Shown here: positions 22,248 through 32,881 of the stretch, piece after piece
Layout of the letters: the number at the start of each line of letters is the position of its first letter
How positions within the stretch are numbered: position 1 is the stretch's first letter
Assembly: GCF_000213175.1 (NCBI RefSeq)
Contig: NW_009799099.1
Span: forward strand, 4,791,394-4,855,393
Source: Neurospora tetrasperma FGSC 2508
Taxonomy: Eukaryota; Ascomycota; Sordariomycetes; Sordariales; Sordariaceae
Reading direction: 5' to 3'
Length of the DNA stretch: 64,000 nucleotides
The notes under the pieces: model-generated
Told to the model about the DNA's origin: nothing
The model's database searches: none
The model's input: only the letters and a program-made list of their open reading frames with translations
Position numbers and translations under genes: made by a program

Positions 22248-25200
22248 ATGGCACCTTATCCTCAGGGTCCTCCTGCCGGTCGCAGGGTTTCTAAGAGAAG
22301 TGTTTGTTCCGCCTNNNNNNNNNNNNNNNNNNNNNNNNNNNNNNNNNNNNNNNNNNNNNNNNNNNNNNNNNNNNNNNNNNNNNNNNNNNNNNNNNNNNNN
22401 NNNNNNNNNNNNNNNNNNNNNNNNNNNNNNNNNNNNNNNNNNNNNNNNNNNNNNNNNNNNNNNNNNNNNNNNNNNNNNNNNNNNNNNNNNNNNNNNNNNN
22501 NNNNNNNNNNNNNNNNNNNNNNNNNNNNNNNNNNNNNNNNNNNNNNNNNNNNNNNNNNNNNNNNNNNNNNNNNNNNNNNNNNNNNNNNNNNNNNNNNNNN
22601 NNNNNNNNNNNNNNNNNNNNNNNNNNNNNNNNNNNNNNNNNNNNNNNNNNNNNNNNNNNNNNNNNNNNNNNNNNNNNNNNNNNNNNNNNNNNNNNNNNNN
22701 NNNNNNNNNNNNNNNNNNNNNNNNNNNNNNNNNNNNNNNNNNNNNNNNNNNNNNNNNNNNNNNNNNNNNNNNNNNNNNNNNNNNNNNNNNNNNNNNNNNN
22801 NNNNNNNNNNNNNNNNNNNNNNNNNNNNNNNNNNNNNNNNNNNNNNNNNNNNNNNNNNNNNNNNNNNNNNNNNNNNNNNNNNNNNNNNNNNNNNNNNNNN
22901 NNNNNNNNNNNNNNNNNNNNNNNNNNNNNNNNNNNNNNNNNNNNNNNNNNNNNNNNNNNNNNNNNNNNNNNNNNNNNNNNNNNNNNNNNNNNNNNNNNNN
23001 NNNNNNNNNNNNNNNNNNNNNNNNNNNNNNNNNNNNNNNNNNNNNNNNNNNNNNNTTCTCTTTTTTCTCCCCTTCTTTCTGCATACATATGTTATATCCC
23101 GTCTGCGGCGCTGACAGGTTTCGGAAATACAGAAACTGCGCGTTGGTACCTTCATTGAACCTTCGACAGGCGAGCGATTTCGGCGCACCTTTACTCTTCG
23201 GCTGCCACTGCGGAGGAGAAGCGTCCAGGCTGCTCTCAACGGAAATGGCACCTCCGCGAACACGGCCATACTACCCGTCTTCTCGGACCAGCAGTCCCTC
23301 TCAGAACGCTCCCATGCCGTGGCGCATAACCTGCGAGCCGGTGTGGTCCGAGGCTTTCAGTGGCTGAACTCCCCCACCGGCCGAGGAGTGCTCAAGTGTA
23401 CTCTGGCCTACACGATTGCCAGTCTAGCCACCTTCTTGGCTCCGATTTCCGACTTCCTCGGCAAACCGGACGGCAAGCATGTAGTCGCGACCATCACGGT
23501 CTATTTTCACCCGGCGAGGTCCGCTGGCTCCATGATAGAGGCTATTCTCATTGCTATCGTTGCCGTGGCTTACGCGCAGGTGGTGTCCATCCTGTCCATG
23601 TGCACCTCGGTTCTCTTTGGCAATGTCTGGGGCAATCCTGCTCTGGCCCACACCCTGGTTCTGGTCGTCTTCATTGGTGGCGGGTTTGGCTTCATCGGCT
23701 GGCTTAAGCAGACCATGAACAACCCGCTGGTCAATGTGGGCTCTACCTTGGCCTCGCTTGCCATCATTGGTGTTGTCACCAAGGAGACGGCTGTGCTTAC
23801 CAGCGTCTTTTCCAACCAAAAGATTATACAAATCCTCAAGATGCTCGCCATGGGCATCACCACCACTACCGTGGTCAATCTGCTTGTGTGGCGCGTTTCC
23901 GCCGTGCACTTACTCCGACAGTCCATGACCAAGACCTCCACTGCCCTGGGAGATATGCTTGCTATGATCACTCATGGTTTCCTCAGTGGAGCCGAAGATG
24001 AGCTTCTTTCCAAAGAGTTCAATGCCGCATCAGCTGCGTACCAGTCGGCTTACCCGCAACTGACCAAGAATCTGCGTGAGGCAAAGTTCGAGCGGTACTT
24101 TTTAGGCCAGGAAAAGATATACCAGCTTGATAGAGCGGTGGTCAAGTCCATGGAGACCCTCGCTCAGTCAATTGGTGGACTCAGAAGTGCAGCTAACACA
24201 CAGTTTGCCCTACTGAAGGAGTCGTTCGAACAGGCCGATCAGCCGCCTTTGTCACCCAGGATGCAGCGGGCGGCATCCACTATTCTCAAAAGTGGCAAAG
24301 ACCGGTCACTTGTCTTGCAAGCCATTCGGGAGGCTTCTGACGAAGGTGATGATGATGACGATAGAGTCCCACCTGAAAGCGATGCACGCCGCTCTGATGT
24401 GTCGACTGTACCCTCATTCCGCAACTCTGGAGAAATTTTCGAGCTTTTTATTGCGCTCTTGGGGCCTTCCATGAAGTCACTGGCCTATACACTCTCTGAA
24501 GTGCTTCGTGATCCGCCTTTTGGATCTGCCCCAAAGTACGAAATCATGATTAATGACCAGTTTCGCCAGAGTCTGACTGACGCTCTGGGTCTCTTCAACG
24601 ATGCGAGAGCTAAGGCCCTCCATGAGTTGTACAAGCACCTCGAGATGGATCGGACGAGATCGGAACAGATACAAGCTGACTTTGAAGAAGTTGCGGCGGC
24701 GTGCGGCCACTTCAGTTTCAGCTTGCAATCCTTTGCCGAGGAGATGCAAAAGTATCTGGACGTGCTGGATGACCTGAAGCATGAGAGCCAGTTCCAAAGG
24801 CGTAGCTGGCACTGGCTTGTCTGGTGGAGGAGCAAACATCACCATAGTCGGTTCTTTCCTTCCCTGCCATACAACCAGGTGCCGGAGGAGCAAGAGGGCT
24901 TGATCAGGCCGATCAAGAAGACAGCCATCCCCAAGGGTATTCCCGATTCCATGGTCCAGCGAAGGGATACGTATAACTGGGAGGCAGCCAAAAGCCAGTC
25001 GAGTAGGGTCGTGGCGACGCTGTCTCAAAAACTGCTTCGGTTTATGAGGAGGCTTGCCAGAGACGATGTTCGCTTCGGTCTCAAGGTCGGTATCGGTGCC
25101 ATTCTATGGGCCATGAATGCCTTCATTCCCCAAACGAGAGACGTCTACCAGCACTGGCGAGGCGAATGGGGCTTCCTCTCGTTCATGATCGTCTGTTCCA

Positions 25201-26450
25201 TGACCGTGGGCGCAGCCAACACTACTGGTTGGGCTAGGTTCCTCGGGACTATGATTGGCGCAGGAGCAGCCTATGTGAACTGGAACGTCACCCAAGGCAA
25301 TGCTTTGGGGCTGATTGCCCTCGGCTGGCTGATGGCCTTTTGGAGTTTCTGGATGATGATAGCACGCGGCCAGGCTCCCCTAGGACGCATCACCTTGCTC
25401 GCCTACAACGTCTCAACCCTCTACGCGTACTCTCTCTCCCAAAAGGTCGATGACGACGATGACGACGAAGGGGGTATGCACCCCATCATCGGCGAAATCG
25501 TCTGGCACCGGTTCATCGCCGTTACCGCCGGCATCCTCTGGGGCCTGATCGTCTGCCGCCTGATCTGGCCCATCTCCGCCCGCAAGAAATTCCAACAAGG
25601 TCTGAGCATGCTCTACCTCCAAATGGGTCTGATTTGGAAGCGCGGTCCCCTCGCCATCCTGCTCAGAAGCGACTGCAGCCGCTCCTACCTCAAATCCGGC
25701 GAGATGACCGCCCTCAAGAAATACGCCGCCCGCCTCGACGCCCTCCGCGCCAGTGCCGCCTCCGAGTTCGAGCTGCGCGGCCCCTTCCCCGCCGCCCAGG
25801 CCGGCAGACTGATGCAGTGCGCCAACCGCCTGCTCGACGCCTTCTACGCGATGTCCCTCGTTACGCAACGCAGGGGCCATCTGACCGAGGGCGAGCGAGC
25901 TTTGTTGCTGTACACGGCCGAAGAGAGGAAAGCCCTCTGCGACCGCATCTGCCACGTCTTCCAGGTTTTGGCTTCCTCTCTCATGCTAGAATACCCTCTC
26001 ACGGACGCCATCCCCTCCGTGCTTGGCCAGCGGGACAAGCTCCTGGCGAAGATCTTTCGGTTCAGAAAGGAACATATGCCTTGCCGTACTCTACACAGCA
26101 TCAGCGTCGACGGAGACCGAGACCGAGACCGAGACTCCGTAACGGCGACTGGACGAGCCAATAGCTATGTCGCTGCCGCGTCCAGTTTCGGACAGGGAGC
26201 GGATGGAAGCTGGAATAATAGCCTGAGGGGAAGCATTGATAGCTTGGAGAACGGCAGCGGCGGCAACATTATTAACATTGACAACAACAACAATCCGTTG
26301 GCGCATGTCACGGTGGAGGAACGCGACTATGCCCTGCTTTATGCTTATGCGCTGGTGACGGGGCAAGTGGCGGAGGAGCTGAGCGAGGTGGCGAGGGAGA
26401 TTGAGGGGCTGTTTGGAGTTTTGGATAAGGAGTCTATTCTCTTGCAGTAG
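22248..26450 (+). CDS. Bre4-like multi-pass membrane protein, 5' part lost in gap
   Basis: The main exon runs from the acceptor before 23118 to the stop at 26450 (1110 codons); an in-frame TGA at 23112 confirms that an intron ends there. A likely first exon starts at the ATG at 22248 (MAPYPQGPPAGRRVSKRSVC) and runs into the gap, so the N-terminus is incomplete. Two membrane blocks are visible: an N-terminal set (LKCTLAYTIASLATFLAPI, AILIAIVAVAYAQVVSI, TLVLVVFIGGGFGFIGWL, IIGVVTKETAVLTSV, KMLAMGITTTTVVNLLVW) and a second set near 590-760 (GLKVGIGAILWAMNAFI, LGTMIGAGAAYVNWN, ALGWLMAFWSFWMMIARG, IAVTAGILWGLIVCRLIW), with a long cytosolic part between. This is the pattern of the fungal aromatic-acid-exporter / FUSC-like family that includes Schizosaccharomyces Bre4 (brefeldin A sensitivity). 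The transported substrate is unknown. Confidence 0.88.
22315..23055. other. Assembly gap (741 N)
   Basis: A run of N interrupts the 5' region of the Bre4-like gene. The right flank is a T/C-rich tract, suggesting a low-complexity stretch that was hard to sequence or assemble. The gap probably hides the end of exon 1, one or more introns and possibly another small exon. Confidence 0.98.
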
Positions 26451-27234
26451 TAGTAGTCTAGTAGTCCTCGGTGGTGTGCGTAGGGGTGTGGATGTTGTTT
26501 GTTCATGGGCATGGCATGGCATAGCAATGGATGGCATGGCGTAGCGCGTTTGTTGCTGCTCTTGCTTTCTTTGTTACATACTTCCAATGAAAAGACCGGC
26601 TGTGTAGATAAATAGGTAAGTACCTCAGCTAGTGGTTCCAACTTCTGACATACGTAGTTTATACCGTTTGTCTCCATGGATGGACGGTCTGTACCTAAAA
26701 AAGAAGCTACACATTGGTCAAAAAGTGATTCTTTCATGATCACTACATCTTCTCACATTGTATTTATCTTGTCCGTGTCTCCCTTCGTCATTACTACTTA
26801 CTTACTTACTTACTTCTTCACCTCCTCCACCTTAGACTATGTTATAAAAACTGATGTCGTCCCCTATCCTTGCTGCTCTCGTGCTCTATAAACTTGGACC
26901 ACCTCGTCAGTTAGGTACTATTCTACGGTAGACTTTCAGTGACGCTGAACTCTTCTCGACATTACCTACATGTCTCTAGAGTACGCCAGATTGTCGCCAT
27001 GTTAGGTGATTATAGTCAGTAAAATACCTAGATAGTATTATCCAGCCGAGCACCGCAGCTGTCGATCGCGATTCACCTACCTAGGTGCCTACCTATGTAC
27101 AAACCACGCCTGGCGCGATGAGACTATATCTACCTATTCTAACTAAGAAAACCAGGTAACAGTACAGTAGAGACTGTAATTGTGTAGATTTGTTTGCCTA
27201 TGGGGTTTCTCTCTTTACAACCATGTGGTGAAGT

Positions 27235-27411
27235 ATCTAGTCTAGTCTAGCCTAGTCTGATCCAGTCTGATCTAGTCTGATCTAATCTGATCTAGTCTGA
27301 TCTAGGCGGTAGGTAGGTAGGTAGGTAAGTAAGTAAGTAAGTAAGTAGGTAGGTAGGTAGGTAGGTAGGTAGGTAGGTAGCTAGGTAGGTAAGCAGGTAG
27401 GTAGGTAGGTA
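27235..27411. repeat. TCTAG/TCTGA pentamer-type repeat followed by (AGGT)n array
   Basis: About 27235-27306 is a tandem array of TCTAGTCTGA-like units with point variation. It passes directly into an AGGT/AAGT tetranucleotide array (27309-27411) with a few substitutions. These are simple tandem repeats with no element ends or coding potential. Confidence 0.92.
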
Positions 27412-27673
27412 ATTGCTTATAATTGTAAGTAGTGTCCTAGCTTGGTTGGAGAATGGGAATGGTGAAAGATGTCCGTCCGTTCCTTAGTAGGTTAGGTCAG
27501 TTCTAACTGACTCTGTGTACTTCCTCGGAGATGGAAAAGAAAGAAGTCTTGCAAGAATCTACTTGCACACACGCACATGTCTGATATTCAGTTAGTAGGT
27601 AGGTACGGTTAACTTTTCACTGCTGATTTACTGAGTGATCGCCCGGATTGTGATTCTATCTTCTCGACTTTGT

Positions 27674-27876
27674 TATTGTCTCCCCCATTTTTTTCTTTCT
27701 ATTCTCTTTTCCTTTTTTTTCTTTTTTTACTGGTTTCTTATACCTACTTTCCTTCTTTTTTTTTTTTTCTATCTTCGTCTTTTTTTCTATCTTCCTTTTT
27801 TCTTCTGTCTTCTTCGTTTCTTCTATCTTCATTTATTTTTCTTTTTCCAAGCACCTTTCCCCCCCCCCCCCCCCCT
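27674..27876. repeat. Pyrimidine tract ending in poly-C
   Basis: The plus strand is almost entirely T and C for about 200 bases and ends with an uninterrupted run of about 19 C (27857-27875). The phenylalanine-rich open frames read from it are artefacts of composition. Confidence 0.9.
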
Positions 27877-28943
27877 TTGTATGCCATAATGTTCTTGTCC
27901 TTTCTGACTCAACGCCACTCATTCATCATCATTCATTTTCTCCTGCACATGATGCTCAATTCCTTAGTTTTTCCAGCTTCGATTCTAGGCAATCGATCGA
28001 TCGATGTCTTCTTCCTGCTCACGAATTCCGCTCCTTTTCATAATGACGTCCGACCGACACGTAACGGGACAGACATAAGAGGACGCCACACCAACCTGCA
28101 ACTTTGGCGGCCGTGTAACGGACTATCCTTTCGCATCCTTCTTACTTAGAATCACGACAGTGAATGAATCACGGCGCATATGATGACCGATTTCGTTGGA
28201 GCATTCGTTTATTTCATTGATTGTTGCTTTGTATTATTCCTTTCGTCGTTCCCAGCTTTCTATCAAAATTACATTTCTATCATTACATTCCCACCGGTAA
28301 ATACTTGGTGTTTGTAGTGATGTGTGTCTGTGTGTGCATACCACGTCCCGTACATGTCATGTGTGTGTACATTCTGTGTTGTTCACTCCCTCCTCTAATG
28401 AAGCTTCAACTGACTTGCCGACCGATGCCCGGCTAGGAAAAAAAACCGACTTCGTGGAAAAGTCAAAACTATTCCTTCCTTCCCGTAGATGAGATCGATC
28501 CCGCCTAATGAAAAAGAGGAATAATAGAAGGAAAGCCCAAACTTTTGTTATCCCCCAGTTGGAAGTGAAAACACGGCAAGTAAATGAAAAAAAAGGCTAG
28601 ACGAAGAAGCAAGAAGAAAAAAGAAAGTAGGGTATTATAACCTGCGTAAATGAAACAGCTTCAAAAAGCTTGGGTGAAACATCAAAGAAACATAACGCCA
28701 AAACTCGCCGAACCATGTATATCGTGTATCGTTCGAGGAAACTCAAAAGACCCAAACGCCTCGCCATGCCGATACTTTCGCTTGCTCACTCGCTTTCCCA
28801 ATTTCATAACGCGCCCATTCCAAACGTAAAATCCCACAGTTAAACACATTGCTTGTTGTAAAGAATAAAATGACCCAGGTAGGTCATCGAAAACAACGGC
28901 TTCCTAGTAGAAGCCTGGATGTGAACCGTTAAAGGCAAGTCCG

Positions 28944-31900
28944 TTACCTCCCGCCCTTGAGATAATCCCCATTAACCGTCCCATTACTTTTCGGCGTAGT
29001 CTTCGGCGACGGTTCATCAGAGTAAACGTCCACCGGCTTCGGCCTTATCGGCGCCCCATTCATCATCGTGGTTGGCCCAGTCATAGTCGAACCATTCGTC
29101 ATCGTCGCAGCAACAGTAGTACTGCTAGCCGTTTTCGGGGTGATCGTTCCATTGACCATGCTGCCATCGCCCTTTCCATCCTTCATACCCTTCCATTCCC
29201 TCCCCTCTTTCTTGTCCTTCTTCTCCACCTTTTCATCCTTCTTCTCCCCCTTCATACTCCCCGTCGTAACCGATGGCACAGTCTCTGTCTCGCCCTGCTC
29301 CTCATAAATCGTCGCAAACTTTTTCAGCACCTGCTTCAGCGCTGGTCTGCGAATCGGTTTACTCAGAAATTCGTCCATGCCGCTCTCCATGCACTCCTTG
29401 ACATTACTTTCCTCCGAAAAGGCCGTCAACGCCACAATAGGTGCACTATACCCCATCTGTCTAATGAGCCTCGTTGACTGCAATCCGTCCAGGTTCGGCA
29501 TCTGAATGTCCATGAAGATCACGTCAAACTGTAGGTTGTGCTCCATGTTGGCTTTCACTAAATCGTAGGCTTCTTGTCCGTCTTTTGCGATGGTCACGTC
29601 GTAGACTTCTTCGAGCTTGAGCAAGCGCGAAACGACTTCCACGTTGGTGCTGTTGTCATCGGCGACCAGGACGCGGAGCTTGCCGGGGCCGGAGGAGGAT
29701 TGCTGCAGTTGTTTGGCGGCCATGGCGCGGTCGATGGCAGCCATTTTGTCGTCGACGTCGCCGGAGGTGGTGGGGGTTGTGGGAGGGGGGTGTTTGGGGG
29801 TAGTGGCGAAGAAGGGTTGCGAGAGACCGACAAGACGGGGTTGAGTGTCGAGGACGGACGCGGCGGCGGGTGGGGCGGTTGAGTGTTGGTCGTGCCCGTG
29901 GTTGTGACTGTGGCTGTGGCCGTGGGAGTGACTGCGGTGGATGTCGATGGTGGATTGCTTGGGGAGGGGGTTGCGGATGGTTTCGCCGTCGAGAGAGCCG
30001 GCGGAGGGTGGGCGGGAGGCTAGGGAGCTGGATGCTGTGGATGAGGCGCTAAGTTGTGTTAGCTTACGTTTAACAATCAGAGGCAATGGACGGCTTACCG
30101 GTCCCTGACATATTTCAACGGTATCCGCATCGTAAACGTCGTTCCGACACCAACAGTACTCTTAAGCCCAATCGTGCCTCCCATGATGGTGGCTAACTGG
30201 GAGCAGATACTGAGACCCAAACCGGTACCACCAAACTTCTTGCTCAGACCCAGATCGCCCTGAACAAAAGGCTCGAAGATCTTTTGCTGCATATGCTCCG
30301 CAATACCCGGACCGGTATCTTCCACCTCGAACTCGAACATAAACGTCTTGGCATTCGGTGGCGGAGGGGTTGGTGATCGTTCCCTGATGTGCACATGAGG
30401 CGACTTGGGGTCCATGGGGTTGATGGAAAGCGCAGTACCACTACTCTGGTTCAGATTCGGCGAGTGCGGCGCGCCCTTGGAAGATTGCGAGTCCCTTGAT
30501 CCCGAGCCTAGTCTATGGCGAGACCGACCTGGACGGTGCGAGTTCTTGGATAACGACGAAGTCCTGCTTTGGTTATGGGGTTGTTCCATCTCGCCGACGC
30601 AGCGTATCCTCAACTCGACTCTCCCACCTGCCGGGGTGAATTTGAGGCTGTTGCTAACCAAGTTGATGATGACTTGGAGGATACGGTGCTGGTCGCCCCA
30701 GAGACACATGTCCTTAAGACGGCCTACACCGGGAGGCCCAAGGGCGGGAAGCCGCTTGTCAATGCCGCTGCGTCGCTCCGGACTGCTCTCGAGGATGTCG
30801 GTGCCGACGAAGCTAACAGTGAAGGTGATCTTGTTCTCGCGGATCTGCTTGTCAAAGATGGCCAGCATTTGGGATCTTATCTCACCAAGTCTGAACTCTC
30901 TCTCTTCCAGGCTGACTTGTTGACCGATTTGATTTTTGGAGAAACTGAGGAGATCCTCGAGTAAATGCAACAGAAGGTCGCCTATCACGGTTAGTTTGAT
31001 GAAAAGCCGACGGGATACATAGGGGGGGGGGGGGGGATCCTTACCGGACTTGTAAATCGTCTTGAGCGACTGCTTGATGCGAAGAACATCATCTTCCTCC
31101 ATCAAGACTGCACACATGCCCATGATTCCATTCAAGGGTGTCTTCAACTCGTGGGAAATGTTGGCGATAAACAGCGTCTTGCTTTCGTTAGCAGCTTCGG
31201 CGGCCTTCTTGCTGATTTCGAGTTCTCTCGTTCGCTCGGCCACCTTCTCGTCTAACAAAGTATACTGCTTCAGCAACTCATCCGACATCTCGTTGAAGGT
31301 TTGTGTAAGCTCAGTCAGCTCGTCGGTAATGTAATGCTTCCTATCCTCCACCTTTGCGGGAATCTTGAAAGCATGGCGATGCGCATCCTGTGCAGCTGCA
31401 GCTCTCAATCTCGCCCTCTTCGACTTGCGCATCCTCCTCTTCAAACTTTTGAGCCAGCTCTTCTCGGACCTTCCCGACGTGGTGCCGCCCGAACTAGGGT
31501 TCTCCTCATCATAGTCGGAATCGGACAATTCTTCGTAACCCGGTGGTGCAATCGATTTCTCGGTGGCCTCCTTTAGCCGGCGAATCGGCATGACGCTCAG
31601 GTGAGCACACGGAATGGTGAGCAGTAGGACAAGCCCTGCGGTACCAAACACGCAGCCTAAGAGTATGTTCCTCAGCGTACGGATCGGTTGCGTCGCCTCT
31701 CGCTTGTCCTGTTCTACAATCACCGCCCAGGTAACCAGTGAGGTCTGTGGCCGGGCAGCGCCAATCGCCACCTTCTTGCCCTGCTCATTCTTGGTCGAGA
31801 TCTTGCTCGTGGCGTTGTTGGTCTGATTGTTTTTCTCCACAAAAAGATCGAGCACCGCCTGGTACGTCGCCGGATCGAAGGGGGCATCATAGGCACCGGA

Positions 31901-32881
31901 CTCGAAGCTGTGGTCGCTGTGGCGGTCTTCTTGGCCGGGTTGGGGGGCAGGCGGTAACAGGAAGTGGACCTGGTTTGTCCTCGCAAACTCATCACGGGGC
32001 GGAAACCATGTTTGGTTGCTGGCAGGCATTTTGGAGTCGAAATGGTTCCACGGGTTGACTGGACCGATGAACAGAGCAACGCCAGTCTCGCCCAGGCCCT
32101 CGTTGGACCTCTGGACCTGGACGAGCTGTCTTGCGCTGGCAATCACAGTCATGTAACCGAGAATGAATCTGCTAGATTGATTCTCTCGAACAGGAACCGT
32201 AATGGAGACAAGCGCGTACGACTCGTTGACCACAAGCGGTCCCAAGAGAATGCCGTTGCCTTCGCTGCCATTGCTCAACGAGACGCCAGGGAATATGTTG
32301 GCAGAGAATTGAACGGTGTTGGCCTTGTAAGGGCTCGGCAGGTTCTTGTTCTCGTATGTGATATTTGGGTAGAGCATAGGGGGGAAGCCATAGTCGGGAT
32401 CGCCGAGTTTGATGTCGGCTCCAGTTGGGGATTTGTAAGGAAGATAGACAGGGTCGTCCAGGGCATCTTGGCCGGTAATGTTGAGAAGGCCACGTGGATC
32501 ACCGGTGGTATTGCGAGAATACAATCTGGCTTGCAATAGACCCGACACGTTGCTGGTGGAAAGCGCGCTTGCCAGATCCTCGAGAGCCTGCTCCCAGACG
32601 TCCGCAGTTTGATTGCCATAGTATTCATTGGTATAGAAATCCTCAAAGGCCTGCTGAAGCAAGAGTCGTGTGGAGATGGTGGTGCATGCCGTCTGGATCA
32701 GATCGATTTCGGAAGAGATGCGAGAGGCCTTGAGAGAGGCAGACAAGGCCAGGCCATCCGTCTTGACGCCAATGACAAAGTTGTTGACAAAGGTCCATAC
32801 GGGGATTGAGACAATGGCGAGGGAGAGAAGGACGGCAAAGATGACAAGGGCCGCGAGCTGCTCTCTAATTGCGATCCTCAT
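28944..32881 (-). CDS. nik-2: SLN1-type hybrid histidine kinase (NIK-2)
   Basis: Three exons: 31045-32881, 30099-30981 and 28944-30048 (introns 63 and 50 nt), giving 1274 residues. Architecture: TM1 (about 9-32), a large extracellular sensor (33-403, several N-glycosylation sequons such as NVS, NIT, NQT), TM2 (about 404-428, [19 protein letters not shown]), HAMP and coiled-coil linker, H-box [15 protein letters not shown] (phospho-His about 577), N-box [13 protein letters not shown]1 [12 protein letters not shown]-box [10 protein letters not shown]2 [14 protein letters not shown], then a receiver domain at about 1030-1150 ([11 protein letters not shown], phospho-Asp in [10 protein letters not shown], Lys in FLSKPIRR). 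All catalytic boxes are intact. This is the Sln1 class (group VI fungal kinases), an osmosensor at the plasma membrane that passes phosphate through the Ypd1-type HPt protein to Ssk1-type and Skn7-type regulators above the HOG pathway. Both introns have unusual consequences if retained (see findings). Confidence 0.96.
31022..31036. repeat. Homopolymer G (poly-C on coding strand) inside SLN1 intron 1
   Basis: A run of 15 G on the plus strand lies a few bases downstream of the donor site of the first intron of the histidine kinase gene. Length errors or natural variation here do not affect the spliced protein, but would shift the frame of any unspliced transcript. Confidence 0.95.

Larger units (their letters stand above)
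26451..28943. other. Convergent 2.5 kb spacer, highly repetitive
   Basis: This lies between the stops of the Bre4-like gene (plus) and the SLN1-type kinase (minus). There is no supported gene. It holds a diverged TCTAG/TCTGA repeat, a long AGGT array, and a T/C tract ending in poly-C. The recurring TAGGTAGG/CCTACCTA motif is common in Neurospora-type intergenic DNA. Confidence 0.65.
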
